Source: Actinernus sp. WN-2022 (taxonomy: Eukaryota; Cnidaria; Anthozoa; Actiniaria; Actinernidae). From it: 64,000 bases of DNA. This document shows, piece after piece, positions 25,101-37,100 of the stretch. A program made the translations under genes and the position numbers. The notes beneath the pieces were generated by a model that saw only the letters and a list, made by a program, of their open reading frames with translations, was not told where the DNA came from and did no database searches. The stretch's first letter is position 1. Every line of letters begins with the position of its first letter. Where the stretch lies: assembly GCA_030867875.1 (NCBI GenBank), contig JAOWCC010001634.1, positions 3,121,258 to 3,185,257 of the forward strand. Direction: 5' to 3'.

Positions 25101-28100
25101 CGTACATTCATTGGCCCACAGCTCCGTTAGGAAATAATCTAATGTTCAAATGTGGGTTATAAGTGTATTTTTAGTAGTTCTACAAGGATCAAAATGTTTT
25201 ACCGTGTAGGAGTTAAATTTTGCGGGAGTTAATTTTTGCGGATTTTGCGGACAAAAAAACTGCCGCAAAATTTTCCACCGCAAAAATATACTCCCAGAGA
25301 AAAATTAGTACATCTTGTTTTAATGGTTATATCGGGTTAACAGCAACTTTTTAACATTGAACATAATAGGAAACGCTAGCCAAAGTTAATAAAATACATT
25401 TTTCTTCTCACATAGCCGGCTTCTCACGGAAAACCTTACTTTCCCGCTTCTGTGTCACGTTCAACGTCAGTTGTCGTAAATAAAGACTGACAACATACAG
25501 TCAATTCCAAAGTACATGTACGCAATGGATAATCTACAGACTTAATTCCTGCAGCAAATAAAGCGTGCTCTAATAACTCTGAGGCGACCGGCACAACAGG
25601 CATCTGTATTCCCGATTCAACTCCAGACACGTCCTCAAAAGAAACGGAGACTGTTATCATAATCGACTAATACGTTTTTACAAGAACGTACAATAATTCC
25701 CTCAGGTTTTGTCGTTGTTTATGTTCATGTTGGCGCTAGAACAACAACTATAGAAACTTCCCGTCGAAATTGTAAGTCAGGAAGTAAAATTTCAATTTAA
25801 TACCGATACTGCCTTGAATTTTATTTATACTTGACCAGAAATCCGCAAAAAAAATCCTCCCAGCAGAAATTTTAGCTGTCTGGATCCGCAAAAATTTCCT
25901 CCCGCAAAACAAATTGAGTCGGCAAAACGCAAAATTTTCCTCCCGCAAAAATTTCGTCCTACACGGTATTTGATTTTATCAATGCAAACCAATTTTGCGA
26001 TCGCGTGTCATGACAATGAAAACCACCAATTAGATCTAAGCACTTCACATGAATGTGTATGACTATATAAATAGATTATCTAAATTAAAATAATTAAGGA
26101 TGGACATGTTTACAGAAATAAAAGAAATCGTACTAGCTAACCAAATAAATATGTGCCACAAGAAAATCATCAAAAAATCATTACTAACCTACTAAATTGC
26201 CATACGCAACATAAAACAGTTTAGAGTCTTCAGTTTAGAGGAGATCAGAAAAGGGAAAAAAGCCCAAATCACTAATAAACGACAAAGGACAACAGATAGA
26301 GCAAAGGTACGTTTATTTCAGTTGATTTTAACCTATCAATAATGATAAAATTCGTAATTTTCCCCGTTTATAGTAGTTCCCATACAAAGCCTATACATGT
26401 GTATACTGACAAATACTGACAATTAGAGCTTGGCTTGCCTGTGATCTAACACCTTGGCATTTTTATCAGTAATACATTGTTCCTGACAGCTACTGTAGGT
26501 TTTCTTCTAATACACTTCCTTAAAGCACGGTTTCCATATCATCGCAGCGATCGCAGGATTCTTTTGTTCTGCGTATAGAATTACGCTTCGATTCACATCG
26601 AACAAAAGAATCCTGCGATAGCTGCAATCGTTGCGATAATATGGAAACCGGGCTTAACTGAGCGGTAGCATTCACTACCTATTAGGTATACTAGTCTTAT
26701 AAGTAATCCGCTGTTCAACAGGGAGCCATGCTACTGTATTAATATTGGTGTAATATGATCATATTTTCGGGTTCCTGATAGCAACCGCGCCGCTGCATTA
26801 AGCACATTCTGCAGTTTTCCTCCAAGCTTTCCTAATTGGTCTTTAGGGAGGCCAAACAGCAAACCATTAGCACGATTTAACTTAGAGGTGACAAAAACAT
26901 GAATAAAAGTTGCAGTGGTTTGGAATGATAAGTACCTCCTAGCACAGGCAATATTTCGTAGATACACACATATACTTTATTTATACACGGAAAAAATATC
27001 AGTCATTACACATTTAAGATAAATAGTATTTACAACACACTATAACTGTAATAAAAACTGTTTTACATATTTGCCGTGTGGAAGTCCGATTTGGTAAAAT
27101 GCTTTTCTATACCTTTTTAAAGGTAGAAAGCTTGTTCGCCATGCGTAGATTAGATGACAGATTGTTCCAAACGATTGCACCACTATAGCTGAAATAATCT
27201 TTCATGTAGTTGGTGCGTGGTTTTGGAAGAGATAGCTTATTTTCGGAGTCCCGTAATTGATAGTTAGTCTTATGTGGGATAAACATTTCCTGCAGTGGGG
27301 TTAGATCATGAAGGGTCTTATACATGTTTTAATAAGTTCTTTTAAGAGATACAATGTAGCTTCTCCCAACCAAGCATATCAAACACACATTCTGAACTAG
27401 TATCAAAACTTGATTTAGTTACTACTCTGGCAGCACGGTTTTGCAGTTTCTGTACAATGTAGTTTGTAGGATAGCTGTAGGGCTAAGCCATCCCAAACCC
27501 AGCTACAATATTGAAAGTGAGGCTCTATTAAAGCTTTGTATATCTTTTATGCAGTACCTATATCAATAAATGACCTAACTTTAGATGGTAAAAAGCAGAC
27601 TTGCAGATGTTATTAATTTGCGAAGACATAGTGAGAGACTTGTCAAATATGACACCGATGTTCCTTGTCGCTTCCGTTGGAAAGATCCCCCAACTTCCGT
27701 TGGTTATATCACAGGCAGCCCATGATTTCATATCATAACTACATATACATATATAATCGCCGTGACCCCATAAAACGCACCAATACCCACGATTGCTCTC
27801 GTCTGACTTGATAGCTCAGTTGGTAGAGCGCCAGACATGCAACCTGGTGGAGGTCGTTGGGTTCGAGTCTCACTTGGGTCAGAGAGTTTTTCTCTTTCCC
27901 TCGTAGGGCGTGCACACTTAGCACTACAGCTTACCACTTTATATCACATTCTTTACACTTACTAGTGCTACGCGGCAAACATGATTTCATATCATAACTA
28001 TATATACATATATAATCGCCGTGACCCCATAAAATGCACCAATACCCACGATTGCTCTCATCTGACTTGATAGCTCAGTTGGTAGAGCGCCAGACATGCA

Positions 28101-31100
28101 ACCTGGAGGTCGTTGGGTTCGAGTCTCACTTGGGTCAGAGAGTTTTTCTCTTTCCCTCGTATGGCGTGCACACTTAGCACTACAGCTTACCACTTTATAT
28201 CACATTCTTTAATTATAATATTAATGAGTTAGAGGATTGCCCTACGATTGGCTTAAATAAATGAGCTTTGGGAGTTGCTTGTCCCTAGCCGATCTCAAAT
28301 GGAACGAGCTTTGGGAACTGCTAGTCCCAAGCCGATCTCTCAAGTGTGAAAGTCAATGCAATAGACCCATTCGAAAAATGGCGTCCAATTTAAAAAGCTA
28401 TTGTCCTGGTAACGTGAACACGAGGCTAGTCAGTACACACAAAAGCTTTCGACCGTGTAAGCGAGGCTAGTCAAGCCTAAACAATAGTTAGTTAAATTGG
28501 ACGCCATTTTTCGAATGGGTCTATAGAAGTTCGTAAAACCAGGTAATGGAATGAAAGAGCCAAACAATAGTTTATCCACAAAACGACAAAGCCCTTCGGC
28601 TTAAACCTCATGCTCTCAATTTTTTCACAGCATGTTCACAACGCATCGCAAATAAGTCTAAATACAGATTCTAGGAAGCTGTAGCTTTAAAATGTAATGT
28701 TATTCAAGCTTATCCGTGCCCTAGAAGTCAAACAAAATCACCAAATGTGAACTGAGTATACTTTTGTTCAACTCGCGTCGAAGCAGTAAAAATAGCCGGT
28801 CCGCAATTCCAACTCATTCTCAATTTTCTCCCAATCGTGTTCAACTTGCATCGCAAATAAGTCTGAATACAGATTCTAGGAAGATGTAGCTTTAAAATGA
28901 GACATCATTCAAGCTTATTCTTGCCGGAAGAAATCAAACAAAATCGGATCCACAAAATCACCCACAAAGAAACTGAGCTAGTTGTGTTCATGCAACTCAC
29001 GTAGAAGCGGGGAAAAAGCCGGTCGGCAAAGAGTGTTCCAAGCCGTTCTCAATAATCTGCCAGTCGTGTTCAAATCGCATCGCAAATAAGTCTGAATACA
29101 GATTCTCGAAATATGTAGCTTTAAAATGAGATGTTATTCAAGCGGTAACCGGTCGTTTTGATACCAGTCTCTTTCGATGCCAGCCATTTCGGTACCAACT
29201 CAAGACGTTTCAATACCAAGTCAGTTCGATACCAATTCCTATGATTTCATGAAATCCTATCACGACAAGTAAACTTATGTTCTTACGTAGTTTGACGCTA
29301 TTCGATTTCAATAGAGCATCTAAAACCAGAGAAGAATCTACTTCAACTCGTTAACTGGCGTTATCAGTTGTTATGACGCCGAAGCCGAACGCTTGATAAA
29401 TTTTCTAAACCACAAAATGCCCCGTTACTTATATCATTTAAAAGCTTTTAATGAACACTTTCACTTTTAAAACATTTTAGCCAATGCGTTTTCAAGAGAG
29501 TATCTAAAACCAAAGAAAAATCTACTTCGGCAACTCGTAATGGCGTCCTCAGTTGTTCTGATGCCGACGCCACGAAGCAACAACACCTCCCACGGGACTC
29601 AACACGCTGATCATTGCTCGAGTTTGAAAATCCCGCTCGCTTCACTCCGCTTGTTAAACACCCCCAAGGGACTCAACACTCTAATACTCAATTGAAGAGT
29701 TCAATTCATCTGGTAGACAGAAATGCCGAATTATTTAACTTTTTCATTTTTTTAATCCAAGGTACAGGGTTTTTTGTGACCGTTTGGAGAGCTTGAGGTC
29801 TCATTTTAAAGTTAATTTTTAGGGCTACAAGAAGCCGCGTGTAAGCCATTTCTGCGTCTTATATTTCTAGTTGTAAATCGACCATGAATATTGTCCCGAG
29901 AAACTTTCCATACAAAATTCGCTCAAAACTCGCCAAGATTCAGAAGGCTAAGGTACAGGGGTTTTTGAAAGATACAACTAAAGTAAATAGCCCAGCTGTT
30001 TTGTGTGACCATTAGCTATAATAAGCCGCGTGTAAGCCATTTTTCTGTCCAAAAACCATAATATTAGAGCGCTTCAAAGGTATGCTGGTGAAGCGGTTTT
30101 CGCTGTTTTCTCTGTATTCGAATCTCCCGCTGCCTCATTAACCAGCAATGGTTCAATGATTTTCGGGCCTCTAATGAGATTCAGGGATGAATATGTCCAC
30201 TGATTCTGGGCGATGCGTTTTTAGGAGTTTTTCATCAGGGGAATGAAAGTTTTTCATCAGGTTATATCCTTGTTAGCTACTGGGATAGTTAACGAGGATT
30301 TCAGAAAGGTTATATTTTGTGATTAAGCTAATAAGTGAAGGTGTGAGAACTTAAGTAATTTAATAAACAATGTTCCTTTGTGAAGTGTACTAAGCGTGAA
30401 GCGAATTTTTGATTAGAAAGGGTTAATGAATTCAAATTTGAAAAAAATAAGACAGATATCAGGCATAGCCTCCTCCGCAGGCAACTCCTAAATAATAAGA
30501 AACAAGAAATTTGAATCACCGGGATTCCTGTGGTGGAGGGATCATCTGAGCGGGCTTATACCACAGGAATCCCGGTGATTCAAATTTCTTGTTTCTTATT
30601 ATTCTTATTATTCACTAACGGACCTTAATGGAAGGCTTGAAAACCCAAAATAATCCAAAACAGAATGACCACGAACATCGTTAAACTGGTAAACAAGCTC
30701 GTAGTTCTAAAACAGTGGGGGAGGCATTTCACGCAGTAGGGAACTGCAGCTTCGGACATGAATAGTTGGAACACGTTCCCCACACTATACCCCCACACCC
30801 CCTCATTTTAATGTAGGATAAACTTAGGTACTGGTTTGGTCACGTTTTAACCACAACATTGAACAAGGGGGAGTTGGGAGAACTTCAGGCTTGCTCGCTT
30901 GATGTCCAAAGGTGTAGATATTTTGCTATTACGGTTATTTATGATTATTTTTCTTATAGAGAAATAATACTTTGCTCTCGGTCTTGAAAACGGCCCTCGT
31001 CATCTGGAATTTTCTTTTCCATACGGTCCTCTCGGCCAGTAAATAACATATATCATTGTATGTTATTTCTCTTACAAACTTCTATTCCATAACAAAGGAT

Positions 31101-34100
31101 AAAGTGATTGAAGGATTGGAGGAAGAAGAAGAAATGGAAACTCTAACAAGTTCAGAAGAAGAAGAGGACGAAGAAGAAACTGCGCAGCTAGAGGAGGAAA
31201 GGAGGCTACAGAGGGCACTGCTAGAGAAAGATAAGGTAGGCCTTAAGACCTTTCACTTCTGCACAAGGCTCAGGCAATTACCTCTGCAACTTTACTGCAA
31301 AGGGCAGTGGAGTTAAATTAGTCCTTATGTATTAAAGTGTACATATAGTATCATTTTCGCTCTCAGTTTCTATGGCTGATTGTTGACTTGGAGCTATGCT
31401 ATGTTCGGAGCTATGATCCTTGTCAACTAACAGCCGTTATAGTTCACCACAAAATTTTGGCGCGCACTCATTGGCTAAAAGCGATCAGGTGATGTGATAG
31501 TTGACGTCCACGGAGGCAAACTATCAGGCGTTATAGTTCACCACAAAATTTTGACGCGCGCTCATTGGCTAAAAGCGATCACGTGACGTGATAGTTGTCG
31601 TCCGCGGATGCAAACTATCAGGCGATAGTGCCCGCTAAATTTGATGTTCTTAAAACTAGCATATAAGCCCTCGAACTTCGTTCTCGGGCTTATATTTGTT
31701 TTAAGAACATCAAATTTCCGCGGGCAACTATCAGCCGATAGTTCCTCGACGGACACAGTCTATTTGTATATTATTGTTCATCACAAAATTGTCTTCCGCT
31801 CTCACAATAGAGTGTGTCTGTCGAGAGAATATCGGCGATAGTTGCCCGCAGAAATTTGATGTTCTTAAAACAAATATAAGCCCAAGAACGCAGTTTGAGG
31901 GCTTATATGTTAGTTTTAAGAACATCAAATTTCCAAGGGAAACTATCAGCCGATAGTTCCGAGACAAACACACTCTATTTGTCGTTATTGTTCATCACAA
32001 AATTGTCTTCCGCTCTCAGCGGGCACTATTATACAAATAGACTGTGTCCGTCGAGGAACTATCGGCTGATAGTTGGCCACAGAAATTTGATGTTCTTAAA
32101 ACAAATATAAGCCCGAGAACGAAGTTCGAGTATGCTAGTTTTAAGAACATCAAATTTCCAAGGAAAAATATCAGCCGATATTCCCGAGACAAACAGTCTA
32201 TTTGTCGTTATTGTTCAACAACATTATTATTTTAGTGAAGTAGCTCTCTATAAACTGCATCGTTCTAAAAAAGGACAAAGATTCGCGCGAATAAATAGAT
32301 TATGTTTTGATTGAAATGGAAAGTTATGTTTTAACTGTCATACACTGGCAAGCGGGCAGGGCTTTGAAAAAGAGGGAAATTGTGGGGAAAAGCTTTTGAG
32401 AATGGTATATAAAGGAAAGGAAAAGCCTGGCTGGAGAAAAAACGGAAGCCATTACAGTGCAGCTCTTCAAGATTTTATTTCATTGGCTGGAAAAATATGT
32501 TGCTTGTTTGTGATTCGTTGCTCGCTTTTAGTGAATGTGACGTCAAATCTAGGCAGAGTTTTCAATCGAGGAATATTTTAAAAGAACATCGCAGCAGAAA
32601 CAGTTGAAATTGAAGCAAAAAGCTACAAAGTTCTGTTTGCGAGATGACAAAAACTGGTCGACCACAAATCAATCTTTGCTCGCATAATTGCTGTCGCGTT
32701 GTGGCTGGACGACTGGCTGTACACCTGCACTGCTTCCCTTCTCAAATTGGAGCTTAGAGGATGTGCCGAGATTGGTACCAGTGAGGATCTGCCATTTTCT
32801 CTTTGGACTAGCCGTTAGGGCATTTGTACAATGGTGGAGGAATAAGCCTGTTGTTCAAACGGTGGTCTCGCGTTGTACGACTCATAGAAGTGTCGCTCTT
32901 GTGGCCGTTGACACTCTTCACTCGGGAATTATCCACTCCAGCTGCTTTTAGGATACCCACAGCAGTAGCACGAATACAATGTGGAGTGTAGGGGATCGAG
33001 AGGTTAGCCTTCTTGCTCATATAAATGGTGAGTAGATTGGCAAGGATATTTTTTCCCATTGGCGAATTATAGTCGAAGCCGCTTGTTGTTTTGCCAAAAA
33101 CCTTCTCTCTTCCTCTTTTACCAAAATATAGCATGGTGTAAAACCATGCATTATGAATAAGGCTTTCTGGGGTTTTGTTTCCGAGCTGGCCTGTTGCATA
33201 GAGCTTTTCTAAATCTTCTTTTTTGAAACAGCTTGCTTATGTTTCGTCGAGGAAATGACTCCATTTTTTGCCAGGTTTTTCAAATGTGAGTCCAAAGCAT
33301 CGTTGGCGTAAACGAATAATTGGTCTCTTATCAAAGAAAATGGCTTGTGGTATGGTGCTTTAGTTAGAAAGCGTTCAAGGCCAGAATGGATAGCTCTCAT
33401 TGATTGCGTGAATAATGTTCTCCATGCATTCACGTAAAAAATTCGCAGAACCGTCGCAAGGGATTCAGGGGTAAAATCTTGGATTTTCTCTTTTATTCCT
33501 CTTTCATTGCACCAAGCTGAAAATATAAAATACTACAAACTTCTGTATCCTTGTTTCGGTGACTTCTGGAAAGCGTGAAGCCGTATTGTTGAGTGGTAGA
33601 ACCCTTGGCGTAAATACAAGCTGATAGTGCCCACGGGCCGACTCTTGCCTGATAGTGCCAAGTGGCGAACCAATGAGAGCGCGCGAAAAAGTTGTGTTGA
33701 ACTATAATATAGAAATAGACTGTCTCCGCCGAGGAACTATCGGCTGATAGTTTCCCGCGGAAATTTGATGTTCTTAAAACAAATATAAGCCCGAGAACGA
33801 AGTTCGAGGGCCGTTATATGCTACATTGTAGTTTTAAGAACATCAAATTTCCAAGAGAAACTATCAGTCGATAGGTCCGAAACAGACACAGTCTATTTGC
33901 GTTATTGTCTTTCGTGCTCAGCGGGCACTATCGCCTGTTAGTATAAACCAACTAGTGGACTATTACAAATCCTGCATTCTGATTGGCTATGCTACTATAG
34001 GTCTATTTGTGATAGCCCATGGTAGAGAAAAACTGCACGCATTTTCATGAAATAATAACATATTTTCAACTTCAATTTGTTTCTTTCTATTATTTTCTAC

Positions 34101-37100
34101 TGTCCGACTACACATGTAGTTAGTTTATACTAAAACAATTAGACCTCTCGCCCTCATGGGCTACGAGTTAAATAGCCCATTCGGCTACGCCTCATGGGCT
34201 ATTGACTTGTAGCCCATTCGGGCTGCGGGTCTAATTGTTAAATAGTTTGCCTCCGTGGACGACAACTATTACGTCACGTGATGGCTTTTAGCCAATGAGC
34301 GCGCGCCAAAATTTTGTGGTGAACTATAACGACAAATAGTGTGTTTGTCTCGGAACTATCGGCTGATAGTTTCCCTTGGAAATTTGATGTTCTTAAAACT
34401 AACATATACAGTGTAAGCCCTCAAACTGCGTTCTCGGGCTTAAATTTGTTTTAAGAACATCAAACTTCCGCGGGCAACTATCAGCCGATAGTTCCTCGAC
34501 GGACACACACTATTTGTATAATAGTGCCCGCTGAGGGGTGGGGAGGGGGTGTTAACTAGTGCAAACTATATTGGGAGTATAATTATCTTAAGATTTAAGG
34601 TCTAAACTGATGAACTGGCAGTGATGAATGGATGGTTGTTTTCCTCCTTTCTCCTCAGGGCAATGATCTGTTCAAGGTCAGTCATTATGAGGAGGCCATT
34701 CACTGCTATACGACCGCCATGCTACTCGACCCTGCGAATGCGATTATGCCAGCAAACAGAGCAATGGCGTTACTGAGAGTTACCAGGTATGCTTAGGGTC
34801 TCCCGATTAATGCTATCCCAGGATTGAACAGGCTTCATCAGTTCTCATTGATGATTCTATAGGTTGTGTTGCGCGAGGCACGATTAGCGTTAACCTACGA
34901 TTAAACTGTGGGTTAATTAGTTAACCCCAACGCTTTTTAATCCACCAATTAACTAACTCACAATTAAGAAATTTAGTCTATTATTAGGCCTAATCCTGGG
35001 TTATTTTAATCAGGGTTTTGGACCACTGGGCCCAGGTTAAGTGTTTGCCGATCATGAGGTATTCTGTACTGTACTATTCTTCGTAATCTACTGATCGATG
35101 ACAGAATATTTGTCTTCTGTGAGCGGTTAAAGCTTTCGCCTCTTCACCTCTGTGACCCAGGTGCCGTACTCGGCGTCAGATGTGAGGTGAGTTTGTTGGT
35201 ATCTTTTAAGATTGATTAAAATTACCCTAAATGCGACATTTTTTCTCGGGGTTCTCCGGTTTTTCTCTCTCCACTACAACCAACCTAAATTCCAATTCGA
35301 TCTCGGTAAGCACGTATAAAATGAGCTACTCAACTACATTGATATATGAAGCATAAGACAATCCGGGGTGGAAGGGGGGGTAGGGGGGAACTCCTGTACC
35401 AAAATGACAGGGGTGCTCAGCGGTCGATTTGAAAATGACCCCTTAAAGGTATGCATAAATTAAAAGAGGTTTCAAAATCAAAATGATGTCGATCCCTAAA
35501 AGGTACGCAAATATAACATTTATAAAGTGATGCCTTAAAACGAATCATTCTAAACCCCTTAAAAGTACTACTCGGGTTGCGTAACTAACTCGTGCGAACA
35601 GTACCCCGTAAAAGGTACGGTTACCCCTAAAAGCGCCGAGCAACCCCGTCAGTTCAATATAGAGAGTTCCCCCGGGCAAACAATCAGCTTTGAAATTCGA
35701 GCCATCAACCTCAAGTCTACTCAACTTCTACTATTTCCCCTTCTCTTTATACCCTAAAATCAAAATTCACCCTCAAAGAAAATCAACACAACAAAACCTG
35801 TTGTGTTTTGCATTAAGGCCCTGTTTACATGGAGATAGGGTAACCCTGCTAGAAGGGTTAAAAGATAGCTCTCCTTTACATGCAGTGCCGCCGAGAAGGG
35901 ATGCAGCTACAGCGTCACGCAATTGTTAAATAATAATCAAAATGGCGCCGGGAAGTCGGTGCCGTTTTGGCGGAAAGCTCAATATATTTATCTCCTACTT
36001 CTATAGTAATTAAAACCTTTTATCTGCCGCTTTTTAGTGTTCTAGTCTCTTGCTTTGCCATTTGTTGGTTCAAACTCGCCACAAGCAGCTGATTAGCGTT
36101 ACAGACAGGGGCTCAATACAATCGAGCTGTAGTTGAAGAGACGTATTCGAAGGAAGAAGTCGTTCGCTGTCGCGGTAGAATTCGGCGGAATCCCGGGAAA
36201 TAGACAGTGATGGCCAAATATGGAAATATGCCTGTATCTAAGTGGCAAAATAAGTTTAGAATGGACCGAAAAGTGTTCGAATTACTTCGCGGTTGTCGCT
36301 ATGACTTGTCCCGCCTAGCAGGTAACCCTACCGCGAGCATTCACATGGGAAACGTTGTCCCGGGCAGAAGGGTTACCCTAGCAAGCAGATACCTCTCCCC
36401 CTAGAGTAACCCTACCTGTCATGTACACCAAATCGGGAAGCACAATAGACTAGGGTATCCCTTAGAGGGGGGTTACCCTATTTCAATGTAACAGGGCCTA
36501 AGAGGGGATATTCCTCATTGTTGCGTAATATTTGAAAAAAGGGCCAAAAACTAGCTCTGCAGACTAATTTGAACTCCAATTCCCACTATGGATTCAACAC
36601 TCTAATTACTATTTTTTAGTCACAAACAAACACAAATAACACTGAACTCTAGTCTAAGAACTGTTTTGGCATGGCACAAAGTTAGTTTCTTGCTTTTGCT
36701 TGTAAATTTATTCAGCCATTGAACCGCCGTTTGGTGTTATATGTTCAGGTTTTGTTTTAAATTTTCGCTTTGGTTTAACACTCCAATTCAACTTTCACCA
36801 TTCAAAAAGCAACACAAATATCGTGAAATCTTTGCTAAACTCCATTTCAGCTCAACACAAAACTCAGTCTTTTGCCTGTTAGTGTTTTTTTTGGGTTTTG
36901 TAAGCAGATAGTTTTGTAAGCAGATATTTTACTTGACGTCATATCACGTGATGTGCGTATTCACTCCCCAGCTCGGCCCAGGCTCCAGAAGTTCGCAGTC
37001 CGATTAAGTGAAAATATAAATCAGGATATTTGATAATCGGGCTTCGTACAACTTGGGCCTGTTCTACTGATGTGTTTGTTTATCCTGCCCCTGGGCCTTT

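Larger units (their letters stand above)
27723..28212. repeat. Tandem duplicate of a tRNA-like unit (about 260 bp)
   Basis: Two copies (27723-27960 and 27982-28212) share an ATGATTTCATATCATAACTA lead, CGCCGTGACCCCATAAAA, a tRNA-like core, and a tail GAGAGTTTTTCTCTTTCCCT...TTAGCACTACAGCTTACCAC. The shared leader and tail show that a whole SINE-like unit was duplicated. The copies differ by a few bases and a 3-bp indel. Confidence 0.85.
31430..34535. mobile_element. Composite element: tyrosine recombinase remnant between hairpin arrays
   Basis: In RPAP3 intron 3. The left array (31430-32235) and right array (33690-34535) are made of the same modules in broadly opposite order. Modules: AACTATCGGCTGATAGTT palindromes (nine complete or near-complete), AAATTTGATGTTCTTAAAAC arms that pair across AAGCCCGAGAACGAAGTTCG, and an outer GTTCACCACAAAATTTTG-GCGCGC-CTCATTGGCTAA block. 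Between them lies a decayed DUF3504-type recombinase on the - strand. Another palindromic insert (AACAATTAGACC...GGTCTAATTGTT) sits at 34132-34250. Whether the arrays belong to the recombinase element or are separate foldback insertions is not settled. Confidence 0.6.

Noticed and set aside
27728..28193. Two similar minus-strand frames of 68-69 residues
   Set aside because: They lie across the tRNA-like tandem units; similarity is due to the repeat.
31562..32314. Several 60-80-residue frames on both strands
   Set aside because: They translate the hairpin arms (repeated NLMFLKL / VLRTSNF type text) and recur wherever the arm recurs.
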